This document shows, one piece after another, positions 43,813 to 52,801 of a stretch of DNA of 64,000 bases. Location of the stretch: positions 2,235,933 to 2,299,932 of the forward strand of contig NZ_CP080267.1 of NCBI RefSeq assembly GCF_019431375.1, written 5' to 3'. Each line of letters starts with the position of its first letter. Within the stretch, counting starts at the first letter, position 1. The notes under the pieces were generated by a model. That model ran no database searches and was not told the DNA's origin. It saw nothing but the letters and a program-made list of their open reading frames with translations. The DNA is from Alcanivorax sp. GTDB lineage: Bacteria; Pseudomonadota; Gammaproteobacteria; Pseudomonadales; Alcanivoracaceae. The translations under genes and the position numbers were made by a program.

Positions 43813-44702
43813 GACAGACACTCCTGTAACTCACCGCGCCCTGACCGCAGCGGCTCACAGGATAACGATACCAGCAACCACTCGACCATGGGTGGCCACA
43901 GCACACTGGCGCTTTCCCGGAACACACCGAAATGCCCCAGGGCCGCAACACCGGCATCCGCCGGGGTTAATACCTGAAGCTCTTTGCCGGCCACCGGATA
44001 AAAACCCATCAGTGCCCGCACCGCCGCCAGCGGCGCCAGACCGACATCATCACTGATGCCGTAAAACCGCATGGGCAAACGCAAGCGGGCAAAGTGATCG
44101 CGCATGGGCGCCCCGTTGCGTTCGCACAGATAATGAGGCGAGCGACACCAGCGCGCCCATTCCTTGCTGATGCCGGCGGGCAATGGCTTGCCGCCCAGCA
44201 TCCAGCCGGGCAGCTCACCGACTAGACGAATCATAGCCGGTGTCAGCAGGTGCCAGTCCAGCCAGCGGCGCCAACGCCAGGCCCCAGGCCAGTGCCGCCA
44301 GTAGCCGCTCTGGGAAGCAATCAGCAGCGCTGCCTGCACCTTCTCCGAATGACGGGCCAGCCCGAAGATCTGACCACCCACGGAGTGGCCCACAAACAGC
44401 AGCGGCAACTCAGGAAAACGCTGCGCGGCATGGGCCAGCACCGCATCCAGATCCTGGCGGCCCCAGTCCGCCATGCGCAACTGCTCCGCTGCCACGGCGC
44501 TATCTTTGCCCCGGTAATCGAAGGTGATGACATGCAGACCGCTGCCTGCCAGACAGGCGGCAAAATGGCGATAGAACTGGCGGGGAATACCGGTACCACC
44601 GGCCATGACCACCACGGCCCGGGGTGACCGGGCACGGAAGCCGCTGGCCTGCAGTAGCGCGCCGTCCTCGGTGGTCAGGGTAAAACTGTCGCTGAGACTC
44701 AT
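43809..44702 (-). CDS. Alpha/beta hydrolase
   Basis: Protein of 297 aa with nucleophile elbow GHSVGGQ and upstream AVVVMAGGTGIPRQFYRHFA and VITFDYRGKDSA segments. It belongs to the predicted hydrolase family of YheT/COG4757-like proteins, with catalytic His in ALGHFGVFRE near the C-terminus. ATG 44702 fits better than the in-frame start six codons upstream. It is translationally coupled to the membrane protein at 43366. The substrate is unknown. Confidence 0.78.
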   Translation of the reverse strand: MSLSDSFTLTTEDGALLQASGFRARSPRAVVVMAGGTGIPRQFYRHFAACLAGSGLHVITFDYRGKDSAVAAEQLRMADWGRQDLDAVLAHAAQRFPELPLLFVGHSVGGQIFGLARHSEKVQAALLIASQSGYWRHWPGAWRWRRWLDWHLLTPAMIRLVGELPGWMLGGKPLPAGISKEWARWCRSPHYLCERNGAPMRDHFARLRLPMRFYGISDDVGLAPLAAVRALMGFYPVAGKELQVLTPADAGVAALGHFGVFRESASVLWPPMVEWLLVSLSCEPLRSGRGELQECLS

Positions 44703-44771
44703 GGCCTTGCTCCACAACACAGAAGGTTGAAAGCAAGCCTAGGCCGGGGCTGGAAACGGGAAAATTGAGGA

Positions 44772-45683
44772 TTACACAGGGGGTGGTGAGAAAAACTCAT
44801 CCGTGCGCTGTTGATAGCCCTGGAACAGCTCGCGCAGCCAGGGAATCAGGGCCTGAATCTCCGGCTGGTAACGCAGCCCGTCACGCACCTCCAGGGACAG
44901 CTGCCCCAGTGACACGGTCCGTTCGGCAAACGGCATCGCTAGCTCACCGCGCTCCAGCCAGGGCACCGCCACCGGCAGGAATCCCAGGCAGATGCCACCC
45001 TGAGACGCGGCCACCAGCAGGCCTCGATAGCTGTTCAGGTTGGTAGTGTGGTCTGCTGGCAACCGCCAGCCCTGCTCTTTTAGCCAGAACTGCCACAGAT
45101 CCATGTAGCCGCTCATGTTGTAGACCGGGAAGGTAGCAAAGGCTTTTTCCGGGTCATTCCGTACCGCTTCGGCAATCTCCGGCGCGCACAGCGGGGTGCA
45201 TTGGGTAGGCACCAGGGGAATGGCGTTATCGTGGATATCCAGGCCAAACCGGATGGCCACATCCGCTTCGCCCTCTTCCACATTCATGGCGCGGGTGTCA
45301 CCCAGCACGTCCACACGCAACCCGGGCCACTGGCGCTGGAAGGCGGCCAGCTCCGGGGCAATCACATCGGTGGCGATATAGGGAATGGCACTGAGCCGCA
45401 GGGCAAGGGGATGGTCACGGCTGAGCAGGGACTGGGTAGCCTGACGCAGTTGCTGCAGCAGCGGCGAAATCTGTTGATGGTATTGCTGCCCTTCCGGGGT
45501 AAAGCTCACCTGGCGGGCGCCACGCACAAACAACGGCAGACCCAGATACTCTTCCAGATCGCGAATCTGGTGGCTCACCGCCGAAGCGGTAACGTGCAAT
45601 TCCTCGGCAGCGGCCCGAAAACTCATGTGCCGGCCCACGGCGTCAAAGGTACGCAATAGATTCAGGGAGGGAAGGTCAGCCAC
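44772..45683 (-). CDS. LysR-family regulator (GcvA-like)
   Basis: Protein of 303 aa with the N-terminal motif LPSLNLLRTFDAVGRHMSFR and AAEELHVTASAVSHQIRDLE, the GcvA/AmpR subgroup signature, and a C-terminal effector domain. The target is unknown; the downstream hydrolase pair (69-bp gap, same strand) is the nearest candidate. Confidence 0.88.
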   Translation of the reverse strand: MADLPSLNLLRTFDAVGRHMSFRAAAEELHVTASAVSHQIRDLEEYLGLPLFVRGARQVSFTPEGQQYHQQISPLLQQLRQATQSLLSRDHPLALRLSAIPYIATDVIAPELAAFQRQWPGLRVDVLGDTRAMNVEEGEADVAIRFGLDIHDNAIPLVPTQCTPLCAPEIAEAVRNDPEKAFATFPVYNMSGYMDLWQFWLKEQGWRLPADHTTNLNSYRGLLVAASQGGICLGFLPVAVPWLERGELAMPFAERTVSLGQLSLEVRDGLRYQPEIQALIPWLRELFQGYQQRTDEFFSPPPV

Positions 45684-45789
45684 ACTCAGCGCTCCGTTTC
45701 GGATTCATTGATTGTGTCAGAAAATCGCCACCGGGAGACAATCCTCTCGTGACACTGCGAAAGGGCTGCAGCTCATTGGAACCTGACGA

Positions 45790-46317
45790 TCAAGGACGGC
45801 GATAGCGCATTAGCAAGGCGGGGCCATCCGGGGTTTTGACCACCTGACGGGCAATAAAGCCAGCGTTGCGGAAACAGTGAATGGCACGCAGGTTATCCGG
45901 GGCCGGATCGGCGATCACTTCGGTGACCAGGGGGTCGTCGAACAGCATCGCCACAAAAGCCGCCACTGCCGTGCTGCCAAACCCGTGATCCAGGTGGCTC
46001 TCGCTGGCAAGAAACACATCCACCCCACGCACGCCGGGATCGTCGATTTCCAGCCACCAGCCTTCATGGTGGTGCTCGATAGGCGCATAACGCTGAATAA
46101 AACCCAGCGGCTCAGAATCCAGTCTGATAAAGAAAAACATGGGGCCGCCGAAGCAACGCTGGGCCGGATGATAGTCCCGCACCACCTCCTCCAGACTGCG
46201 CTGCGGCCCCCACCAGCGGCTGACATGCTCACGCCCCAGCCAGTCATGCAGCACCGGCAGGTCCGCTTCGGTGAGCGGGGTAAAGGTGAGCCTGTCCGTT
46301 GCCACTGAGACTTTCAT
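45790..46317 (-). CDS. GNAT-family acetyltransferase
   Basis: Protein of 175 aa resembling the AAC(6')/siderophore-biosynthesis GNAT group: LPVLHDWLGREHVSRWWGP at the N-terminus, HGFGSTAVAAFVAMLF as the acetyl-CoA-binding helix region and DPAPDNLRAIHCFRNAGF near the C-terminus. It may acylate a small molecule. Resistance to aminoglycosides is only a family possibility. Confidence 0.8.
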   Translation of the reverse strand: MKVSVATDRLTFTPLTEADLPVLHDWLGREHVSRWWGPQRSLEEVVRDYHPAQRCFGGPMFFFIRLDSEPLGFIQRYAPIEHHHEGWWLEIDDPGVRGVDVFLASESHLDHGFGSTAVAAFVAMLFDDPLVTEVIADPAPDNLRAIHCFRNAGFIARQVVKTPDGPALLMRYRRP

Positions 46318-46440
46318 AACGTTTTTGCTATCGCCTTCCCTGTGTAGCGCACAGCCCTGTACGCATCATGCCGGTCTGTTTTGCAAAAGCGTAACCCGCA
46401 TCCTTTTTAACGACTGCCAGCTGTTTATCGTTTTCCCATA

Positions 46441-46905
46441 TTAATCAGTTTTGTCTATATCGTCTCCAGTACCAGAGGCTTGCACCTTTCCCACTTTTTG
46501 CCGGCGCTGATCGGCAATATAAGCACCGATAAAGAACAGTACAGAAACAGCCAGGAAGGGCCCGACACTGCCAGGCCAGTTCCAGTAATTCAGCCCGACA
46601 TAGGTACCCATCAGCAAAGACACAGCCACCACGGCAAAACCGTTCTCGGTTCGCGTAATCCGGATCAACACCCATCCTGCCAATAGGGCACCGATCCCCC
46701 AAGCGGGAAAATCAATGAACCAGAAATCATTCGTCACTTTGTCCAGATAACCGGCCATCCAATCGGCCTTTTCCTTCGGCGGAATACCTTCCATTCCAAA
46801 ATACAGGTTGTAGCCGAGCGTTCCCGCCATGGTGAGAAGAGAAATAATCGACGCCATAAAAGACATCGTTAACCATCCCGCCAGAATCCCCAGAGCCCAT
46901 CTCAT
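46441..46905 (-). CDS. Integral membrane protein of unknown function
   Basis: Protein of 154 aa with four hydrophobic helices (for example LGILAGWLTMSFMASIISLL and FLAVSVLFFIGAYIA), a soluble loop after the first and a polar C-terminus. Codon use is normal, and the start is at the first Met after a long untranslated stretch. Not recognised. Confidence 0.65.
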   Translation of the reverse strand: MRWALGILAGWLTMSFMASIISLLTMAGTLGYNLYFGMEGIPPKEKADWMAGYLDKVTNDFWFIDFPAWGIGALLAGWVLIRITRTENGFAVVAVSLLMGTYVGLNYWNWPGSVGPFLAVSVLFFIGAYIADQRRQKVGKVQASGTGDDIDKTD

Positions 46906-47005
46906 CCCTGCACCCTCTGTCCTTTATTTTTGATATTGAGACTTTACATCAACCAGAGTTGAGGTTTTATGCTTGCCTGATCTTTTTCCAACAGGGACTC
47001 ACACC

Positions 47006-47827
47006 ATGACGCTGGATATTGAAGCCTACCTGCAGCGGATCGGTTATCAGGGGGAAAAGCCACCCACCCTGACCACCCTTAAGGCCCTGCAACAATTACA
47101 TCTGCAGGCCATTACCTTCGAAAATCTGAACCCGCTGCTGGGGCTCCCGGTGCCACTGGATCGCCAGGCCCTGATGGACAAGCTGGTTCACCAGCGTCGC
47201 GGCGGATACTGTTTCGAGAATAACCTGCTGTTCCTGGAGGTGCTTACCACCCTGGGGTTCCAGGCCCGCGGCATCACCGGCCGGGTCTACTGGAACCAGC
47301 CCGACGATGCCTGGCCACCACGCTCGCATATGCTGCTACTGGTGACGATTGGCGGTGAGGACTATCTCAGTGATGTGGGATTCGGTGGCATGACACCCAC
47401 CGCGCCACTGCAACTCCACTGCCGTGATCCACAAAGCACACCGCTGGAACCGTTTCGTGTGGATGTGGATCAGGAGGGTTACAGCTTGTGGGTTAACGTT
47501 GGTGGTCCATGGCGCCTGCTTTATCGCTTCGATCTGATGCAACAGGGCGCCGTGGATTTCGAGATGGCCAACTGGTACGTGGCCTGCCACCCGCAATCCA
47601 AATTCGTGAATAACCTGATTGCCGTGCGCACCGGCGAAAATCGCCGCCATACCTTGCTCAACGAGCTCTATACGGTGCGTTATCCTGATGGCCGCAGTGA
47701 AAAACACACGATCACGTCGGTGACAGAATTATGGGGCTTACTGCAGGGGGTGTTTGCCATTGATATGGCGGGGATTGAGAGACAAAGCCTGGAGAAAGTG
47801 CTTAACGAAAAATCATTATTCCGGTAA
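47006..47827 (+). CDS. nat: Arylamine N-acetyltransferase
   Basis: Protein of 273 aa with the full NAT catalytic triad: C69 in RRGGYCFENN, H108 in RSHMLLLV and D123 in YLSDVGFGG. It transfers acetyl from acetyl-CoA to arylamines and hydrazines in the cytoplasm. The length is typical (about 275 aa). ATG 47006 is chosen over the upstream in-frame start because it matches the family N-terminus (LDIEAYLQRIGY). Confidence 0.92.
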   Translation: MTLDIEAYLQRIGYQGEKPPTLTTLKALQQLHLQAITFENLNPLLGLPVPLDRQALMDKLVHQRRGGYCFENNLLFLEVLTTLGFQARGITGRVYWNQPDDAWPPRSHMLLLVTIGGEDYLSDVGFGGMTPTAPLQLHCRDPQSTPLEPFRVDVDQEGYSLWVNVGGPWRLLYRFDLMQQGAVDFEMANWYVACHPQSKFVNNLIAVRTGENRRHTLLNELYTVRYPDGRSEKHTITSVTELWGLLQGVFAIDMAGIERQSLEKVLNEKSLFR

Positions 47828-47846
47828 TGGAAACCGTTTGAAAAAC

Positions 47847-47925
47847 TTCGCCTTGCGAGCAAGGCTCCAACGGTTTAAGTAGCGCTAGGGCACTACGCCG
47901 TTGGAGCCTTGTTCACAAGGCGAAT
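47847..47925. repeat. Inverted repeat, GGAGCCTTGTTCACAAGGCGAA family, inside-out
   Basis: CTTCGCCTTGCGAGCAAGGC and GCCTTGTTCACAAGGCGAA, each a half palindrome, face each other across a 40-bp spacer. Arms are ordered opposite to the other members. It lies between convergent nat and cydB. Confidence 0.7.
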
Positions 47926-47927
47926 TG

Positions 47928-48929
47928 CTACTCGTAACTCAGGTGCGTGGCCTTGCCGCGGAACACCCGGTAAATAAAGATCGTATAGCCCAGAATCATC
48001 GGCAAGGCGATGATGGCACCCCAGAAGGTAAACAGCAGGGACTCCGTGGCCGACGCCGCTTCCCAGATGGAAATCTGGCCCAGCACGATATCCGGGAACA
48101 GGCTGTAGGCCAGCCCGATACTCGCCAGCACACACACCACCATCAACGCCACAAAGGCCAGCCAACCATAACCGTTGTTCAGGATCTGCTTGCTGTTGAA
48201 CACCCAGATCAGCCCTGCATAGGCCAGCGCGGTCGCCAGAGGAATGGGCATCAGGCCGATGGCGTTGGGCAGGGTGAACCACTTGTCGGCAATGGTACTG
48301 CTGACCAGCGGGGTGGCGATGGAAATCAGCAGCAAAAACCCGCCCGTGGGCCATACCGCCAGCCGCCCCCAGCGAGCGGCCTTGTTGAACAGCTCGCCTT
48401 CGGTCTTGATCAGCAACCAGGCGGCACCGAGCATGATGTACAGGGCCGGTAAGGCCAACGCAATCAACGCGGCGAACAGGGTGCTGGTAGCATCGCCGGT
48501 GAGCCCGGTGACAAAGGCGCCGAGCATCCAGCCCTGGCTGACGGAAGCCACCAGCGAGCCAAACGCGAACAGACGATTCCACTTGGCCTTGTGCTTGTCG
48601 CCGGCCTTGACCCGAAAATCGAACGATACCCCGCGCAGAATCAGCCCCATCAGCATCAGCGTCACTGGCAGGTACAGGGAGGTGAGCACGATGGAATGCG
48701 CCTGGGGAAAGGCAATCAGCAAAATACCCACACCCAGCACGATCCAGGTTTCGTTGGCATCCCAGAATGGCCCGATGGCTGCCACCATCACATCCTTTTC
48801 GTCATCGCTGGCGAAAGGCAGCAACATGCCAATGCCCAGATCGTAGCCGTCGAGAATGACATAGATCAGCAGCGCCAGGCCCATGGCGCCGGCAAAGAAC
48901 AACGGAAGCCAGTATCCCAGATCCATCAC
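47928..48929 (-). CDS. cydB: Cytochrome bd-type ubiquinol oxidase subunit II
   Basis: Inner-membrane protein of 333 aa with about eight or nine hydrophobic helices. It begins MMDLGYWLPLFFAGAMGLAL and carries YVILDGYDLGIGMLLPF and PFWDANETWIVLGVGILLIAF, the CydB signatures. It forms the oxidase with subunit I just upstream; their genes overlap by four bases (ATGA). It lowers oxygen using quinol and does not need cytochrome c. Confidence 0.93.
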   Translation of the reverse strand: MMDLGYWLPLFFAGAMGLALLIYVILDGYDLGIGMLLPFASDDEKDVMVAAIGPFWDANETWIVLGVGILLIAFPQAHSIVLTSLYLPVTLMLMGLILRGVSFDFRVKAGDKHKAKWNRLFAFGSLVASVSQGWMLGAFVTGLTGDATSTLFAALIALALPALYIMLGAAWLLIKTEGELFNKAARWGRLAVWPTGGFLLLISIATPLVSSTIADKWFTLPNAIGLMPIPLATALAYAGLIWVFNSKQILNNGYGWLAFVALMVVCVLASIGLAYSLFPDIVLGQISIWEAASATESLLFTFWGAIIALPMILGYTIFIYRVFRGKATHLSYE

Positions 48930-50308
48930 GCGCCTCCTTCGGCAGTTTCCGCATCATTCATGGCCCGTTGCTGAGGGGTCAGCGTCAGGGACCGTGCCGG
49001 CTTGGTGGCCATGTGTCGCAAGGTGGCGATGTAGGACACCAACAGGAACAGGTACAGCAATACATAGCCGAACAGGGTGCCGGCAACGGTGGCGCTACTG
49101 TGATCCGCCACCACCTCGGAGGTGCGCAGCAGACCATCCACAATCCAGGGCTGGCGACCAATTTCGGTCACGTACCAGCCCGCCAGCACCGCAATCCAGC
49201 CGGAGAAGGTCATCACCGACAGGGCCCGCAGCAGCCAGGTCTGGGTGTCGCGGTTTTCATCCCGGTTGCGGAACAGCCGCCAGGCCGACCACCAGCCCAC
49301 CAGCACCATCAACATGCCGATGCCCACCATCACCCGGAACGCCCAGAACACCGGCGCCACCGGCGGGGCTTCTCCCTCGAACTCATTGAGCCCGAGCACT
49401 TCACCGTCCCACTCATGGGTCAGGATGAAGCTGGCCAGTTTGGGCACCTTGATGGCCATGTGGGTAGTCTTCTCTTCCTCATCGGGAAAGCCGAACAGAG
49501 TCAGCGGGGCCCCTTTTTCCGTCTCCCAGATCCCCTCCATGGCGGCGATCTTGGCAGGCTGGTGCTCCAGGGTATTGAGCCCGTGCAAGTCACCGATAAC
49601 CACCTGCAACGGCGCCAGCACAGCCGCCATCAGTGCACCGGTGCGCATCACCTTCCAGGTGGCCGGGCCATCCACACCGCGCATGGCCCGCCAGGCACTG
49701 ATACCCATGATCAGGAAAGCCGCGGTCAACAGGGAGGCAGTGAACATATGGGCGAAGCGATAGGGGAAGGACGGGTTGAAGATCACCTCCCACCAGCTTT
49801 CCACGAAGAACACACCATCTTCAATCCGGTACCCCGTGGGGGTTTGCATCCAGGAATTGAGGCTGAGAATCCAGAACGCGGAAAACGAGGTACCCACTGC
49901 CACCAGCGCCGTGGCTATCAGATGAGTACGGTTGGAAACCCGATCTTTACCGAACAGCATGATGCCCAGGAAAGACGCTTCCAGGAAAAAGGCGGTAAGC
50001 ACTTCATAACCCAGCAACGGCCCGGCAATGTTGCCCGCGCGCTCCATGAAACCGGGCCAGTTGGTGCCGAACTGAAAACTCATGGTGATGCCCGATACCA
50101 CCCCCAGGGCGAAACTCAGGGCAAAGATCTTTACCCAGAAGAAGTAGGCATATTCCCAGGCCTTGTCACCGGAAAAGGTATAGCGCAGGCGAAAATAGAA
50201 CAGCACCCAGCACAGGCCGATGGTGATGGTGGGGAAAAGAATATGGAAACTGATATTGGCAGCGAACTGCAGCCGGGCCAGCAGGAACGGATCAAACTCC
50301 ACGGGCAC
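48926..50308 (-). CDS. cydA: Cytochrome bd-type ubiquinol oxidase subunit I (CioA-like)
   Basis: Protein of 460 aa holding the heme-binding helices (start LLARLQFAANISFHILFPTI with the axial His, GVVSGITMSFQFGTNW, and LEASFLGIMLFG). It is shorter than E. coli CydA (522 aa), and the quinol-binding loop after VIGDLHGLNTLEHQPAKIAA is short, as in cyanide-insensitive (CioA) oxidases. First gene of a two-gene operon with cydB. No cydX or cydDC gene is seen nearby. Confidence 0.92.
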   Translation of the reverse strand: MPVEFDPFLLARLQFAANISFHILFPTITIGLCWVLFYFRLRYTFSGDKAWEYAYFFWVKIFALSFALGVVSGITMSFQFGTNWPGFMERAGNIAGPLLGYEVLTAFFLEASFLGIMLFGKDRVSNRTHLIATALVAVGTSFSAFWILSLNSWMQTPTGYRIEDGVFFVESWWEVIFNPSFPYRFAHMFTASLLTAAFLIMGISAWRAMRGVDGPATWKVMRTGALMAAVLAPLQVVIGDLHGLNTLEHQPAKIAAMEGIWETEKGAPLTLFGFPDEEEKTTHMAIKVPKLASFILTHEWDGEVLGLNEFEGEAPPVAPVFWAFRVMVGIGMLMVLVGWWSAWRLFRNRDENRDTQTWLLRALSVMTFSGWIAVLAGWYVTEIGRQPWIVDGLLRTSEVVADHSSATVAGTLFGYVLLYLFLLVSYIATLRHMATKPARSLTLTPQQRAMNDAETAEGGA

Positions 50309-50652
50309 AACCTCCCCATGTCAGGCCTGCGAACAGGATTCATGATTTTCACTAGGCTAGCACATAGAAATTGCGACGGTGTGTGACAAATTGCCCCAGG
50401 TCAACAACTGGCAGAATGACAGCAAGCGCCATGACCTTCGGCCTCTCTTACAAGAAGCCAACAAATGCCTAAATTTTGCATTATTTCCCGGGGAGAAAAA
50501 TATCACCGAAAACCGGCAACTTGGTGGAGAAAACCCCCAACAAACCTGAACTTCATGCTCTCCTTTTTGCATACATCAAAGTCATCACCGTACCGGAACA
50601 AGCGTGCTATTGTGATTTAAAAGGATACCCAAACCGCCAGGAGGGCGAGGCC

Positions 50653-50826
50653 ATGTTCAAGCTCATCACTGCATTTGTGCAGGAAGAAAGTGGCGCTTCC
50701 ATTGTAGAGTACGCCATTCTCGTTTCATTGATCGCCATGGTGGCCATCGCCACCATCGTATTGGCTGGTGGCGAAGTCAGGGAGCTGTTTGATGGCGCCC
50801 AGACGAGCATCAGCGACGCCACCTGA
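50653..50826 (+). CDS. Orphan Flp/Fap-type pilin
   Basis: Protein of 57 aa with a Flp-type prepilin pattern: basic N-terminus, ESGASIVEYAILVSLIAMVA hydrophobic helix with the conserved Glu-Tyr pair. It would be cleaved by a TadV-type prepilin peptidase and assembled into a thin pilus. ATG 50653 follows GGAGGGCGAGG. No tad genes are in the window, so assembly machinery must lie elsewhere or be absent. Confidence 0.82.
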   Translation: MFKLITAFVQEESGASIVEYAILVSLIAMVAIATIVLAGGEVRELFDGAQTSISDAT

Positions 50827-50995
50827 CGCTGACGGGGCTCGCCTCACCAAAGCCACGGCAGGCTTTGACCAGAGGCCAGCAAACGGGCACTTACCGCACA
50901 GCAATTGAACGCCTCGGCAAAGCTGGGTAGCTTATTGTCTGTAATCCCTGCATCGTTTTACGCGATGCCGACAATAACCTGACCTGCAGCGAGCC

Positions 50996-52189
50996 ATGGC
51001 CCTGACTTCCGCGGACGTCCGCAACGCCGAACCTCTCAAGAAAGACTACAAACTCCGGGACGACAAGGGGCTTTACCTGCTGGTAGAGACCAATGGCAAT
51101 CGTACCTGGAAATTCAACTACCGGTTCGATGGCCGCAGCAAGGTCATTACCCTGGGCCCCTGCCCGGAAGTCACCCTGGCCTTTGCCCGCCAGCTTCGTG
51201 ACGAGGCCCGGGAGCTGATCGCCGACGGCACCGACCCGATTACCCGTTGTGAAAAGCGGGAAGTGTTCAGCCCCTCGGTGGAAACCTTCGAAGCGGTGGC
51301 GCGGGACTGGCTGGAACGGGTCTACCGGTTTGAAGTCTCTGAAGAACAGTTTCGCCGCACCAAACGGCAAATGGAAAACTACCTGATCTCCAGTATCGGC
51401 AAGCGGGTGGTCAGCGAAGTCACCCCGGAAGATCTGAAGTCCCTGGCTGCCGCCCTGGGTGCCGAGGGGCATCTGGACAAGGGCAAACGGGTACTGGGCA
51501 TTGCCAAACGGGTCTACACCCATGCCCGCGATACCGGCGTGGCCGGCTACCAGCAGACCGGCGCCCTGCGCCGGCGCCTCACCGGCTCCGGCACCGAGCC
51601 GGAGTTCCTGCTTAGCACCCGCGAGCAACTCTTCAATCTGGCCAGCGGCGTGCTCGGCCAATGGAGTCGCACCACCACGACAGCGGCGCTCAAACTCACC
51701 GTCTGGTTGCTGGCCAGGCCCAGCGAGATCGTCAACGCGCGCTGGTCCGACATGGATCTGGATGCTGGAGAATGGCGCATCCGCCGTAAAAGCACCGATA
51801 GCCCGGACGGTAGCAAGATCATTACCGTACCCCTGCCCCGCCAGGCAGTGGAACTGCTGCGGGAAATAGAACCCCTTACCGGCCGCCAGGAATATATTTT
51901 CCCCGGCACCCGTGACCGCAAGAAGCATCTGGGCGCCAGCACCCTCACCGGCGCGCTGAAGAAAGTCACCCGCACTACACCCGTTTCCACCGACAACCTG
52001 CGCACCCTGGCCGCCACCGCCCTGGGCGAGCTGGGCTACCAGGCGGAACAGATCCAGTCACAACTGCTCAGCCAGACCGGCGACGAACAAACCGACCGCC
52101 AGGCCTACCTGGAAAAACGCCGGGAGATGTTGCAGGCCTGGGCGGACTATCTGGATAACACCGTGATCGGCAAGGTCACCCGCCGTTAA
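50996..52189 (+). CDS. Tyrosine recombinase/integrase, P4 type, degenerate active site
   Basis: Protein of 397 aa with a DUF4102 arm-binding domain (DDKGLYLLVETNGNRTWKFN), core-binding domain (~90-190) and catalytic domain with R241 (LLARPSEIVNARW), R336 (TDNLR, where the usual H-x-x-R has Asp at 333) and Y371 (RQAYLEKRREML). The second conserved His is not obvious. P4-type integrases usually mark islands inserted at tRNA genes, but no tRNA or cargo is adjacent. It may be domesticated or a remnant. Confidence 0.82.
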   Translation: MALTSADVRNAEPLKKDYKLRDDKGLYLLVETNGNRTWKFNYRFDGRSKVITLGPCPEVTLAFARQLRDEARELIADGTDPITRCEKREVFSPSVETFEAVARDWLERVYRFEVSEEQFRRTKRQMENYLISSIGKRVVSEVTPEDLKSLAAALGAEGHLDKGKRVLGIAKRVYTHARDTGVAGYQQTGALRRRLTGSGTEPEFLLSTREQLFNLASGVLGQWSRTTTTAALKLTVWLLARPSEIVNARWSDMDLDAGEWRIRRKSTDSPDGSKIITVPLPRQAVELLREIEPLTGRQEYIFPGTRDRKKHLGASTLTGALKKVTRTTPVSTDNLRTLAATALGELGYQAEQIQSQLLSQTGDEQTDRQAYLEKRREMLQAWADYLDNTVIGKVTRR

Positions 52190-52236
52190 GGAATGCCAAG
52201 CAATGCTGGCACGCCAATACCTCAGGACGCTGAACC

Positions 52237-52719
52237 ATGGAACCGATCCATAATCATCAGAACCTGATCCAGACTGTTCTCGACCTGGCTGAGGACAATG
52301 TACGCCAGGGCCAGGGCGGGCCTTTTGCCGCCCTGGTGGTGAAAGACGGCGTCATTATCGGCCAGGGCTGTAACCGGGTGACGGACCAGCGTGACCCCAC
52401 CGCCCACGCGGAGATGGAAGCCATCCGTGACGCCTGCCACCACCTCGGTAGCCACCAGCTCCATGGCTGTGTGATCTACAGTAGTTGCGAGCCCTGCCCC
52501 ATGTGCCTGGGTGCCATCTACTGGGCCAGACCCGACAAGCTGTTCTATCTCAACAGCCAGGCCGATGCGGCCCGTATCGGTTTTGATGACCAGTTTATCT
52601 ACCAGGAACTGGCCCGACCTGTCGCGCAGCGCCAGCTGACCACCAAACAACTTGATCACCCGCGCCGGCTAGCCGCCTTCGAGTTATGGCAAACCAGTGA
52701 GGACCGGCAGGACTACTAG
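52237..52719 (+). CDS. Zinc-dependent nucleoside/nucleobase deaminase (guanine deaminase-like)
   Basis: Cytidine-deaminase-superfamily protein of 160 aa with zinc ligands and catalytic Glu in TAHAEMEAIR (H57, E59) and SSCEPCPMCLGA (C87, C90). The pattern DPTAHAEMEAIRDAC and the C-terminus resemble Bacillus GuaD-type guanine deaminase more than TadA. It would convert guanine to xanthine. Substrate assignment is by similarity of motif. Confidence 0.82.
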   Translation: MEPIHNHQNLIQTVLDLAEDNVRQGQGGPFAALVVKDGVIIGQGCNRVTDQRDPTAHAEMEAIRDACHHLGSHQLHGCVIYSSCEPCPMCLGAIYWARPDKLFYLNSQADAARIGFDDQFIYQELARPVAQRQLTTKQLDHPRRLAAFELWQTSEDRQDY

Positions 52720-52801
52720 GGCCTGTTAAAAAGCCACACCGAATGACCCCGCCCGACCCCTCCTGTTAACCTGTAAGCCCATGGTTTGCAGAGCGCCCAC
52801 A

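Noticed and set aside
45790..46317. Aminoglycoside resistance gene
   Set aside because: Only broad GNAT similarity is visible; substrate cannot be claimed.
48968..50386. 472-codon plus-strand frame across cydA
   Set aside because: Antisense to a well-supported oxidase gene; the protein is low-complexity His/Gln/Gly text without motifs. The same holds for 3847-4917, 5029-5922, 7486-9303 and 28821-29786.
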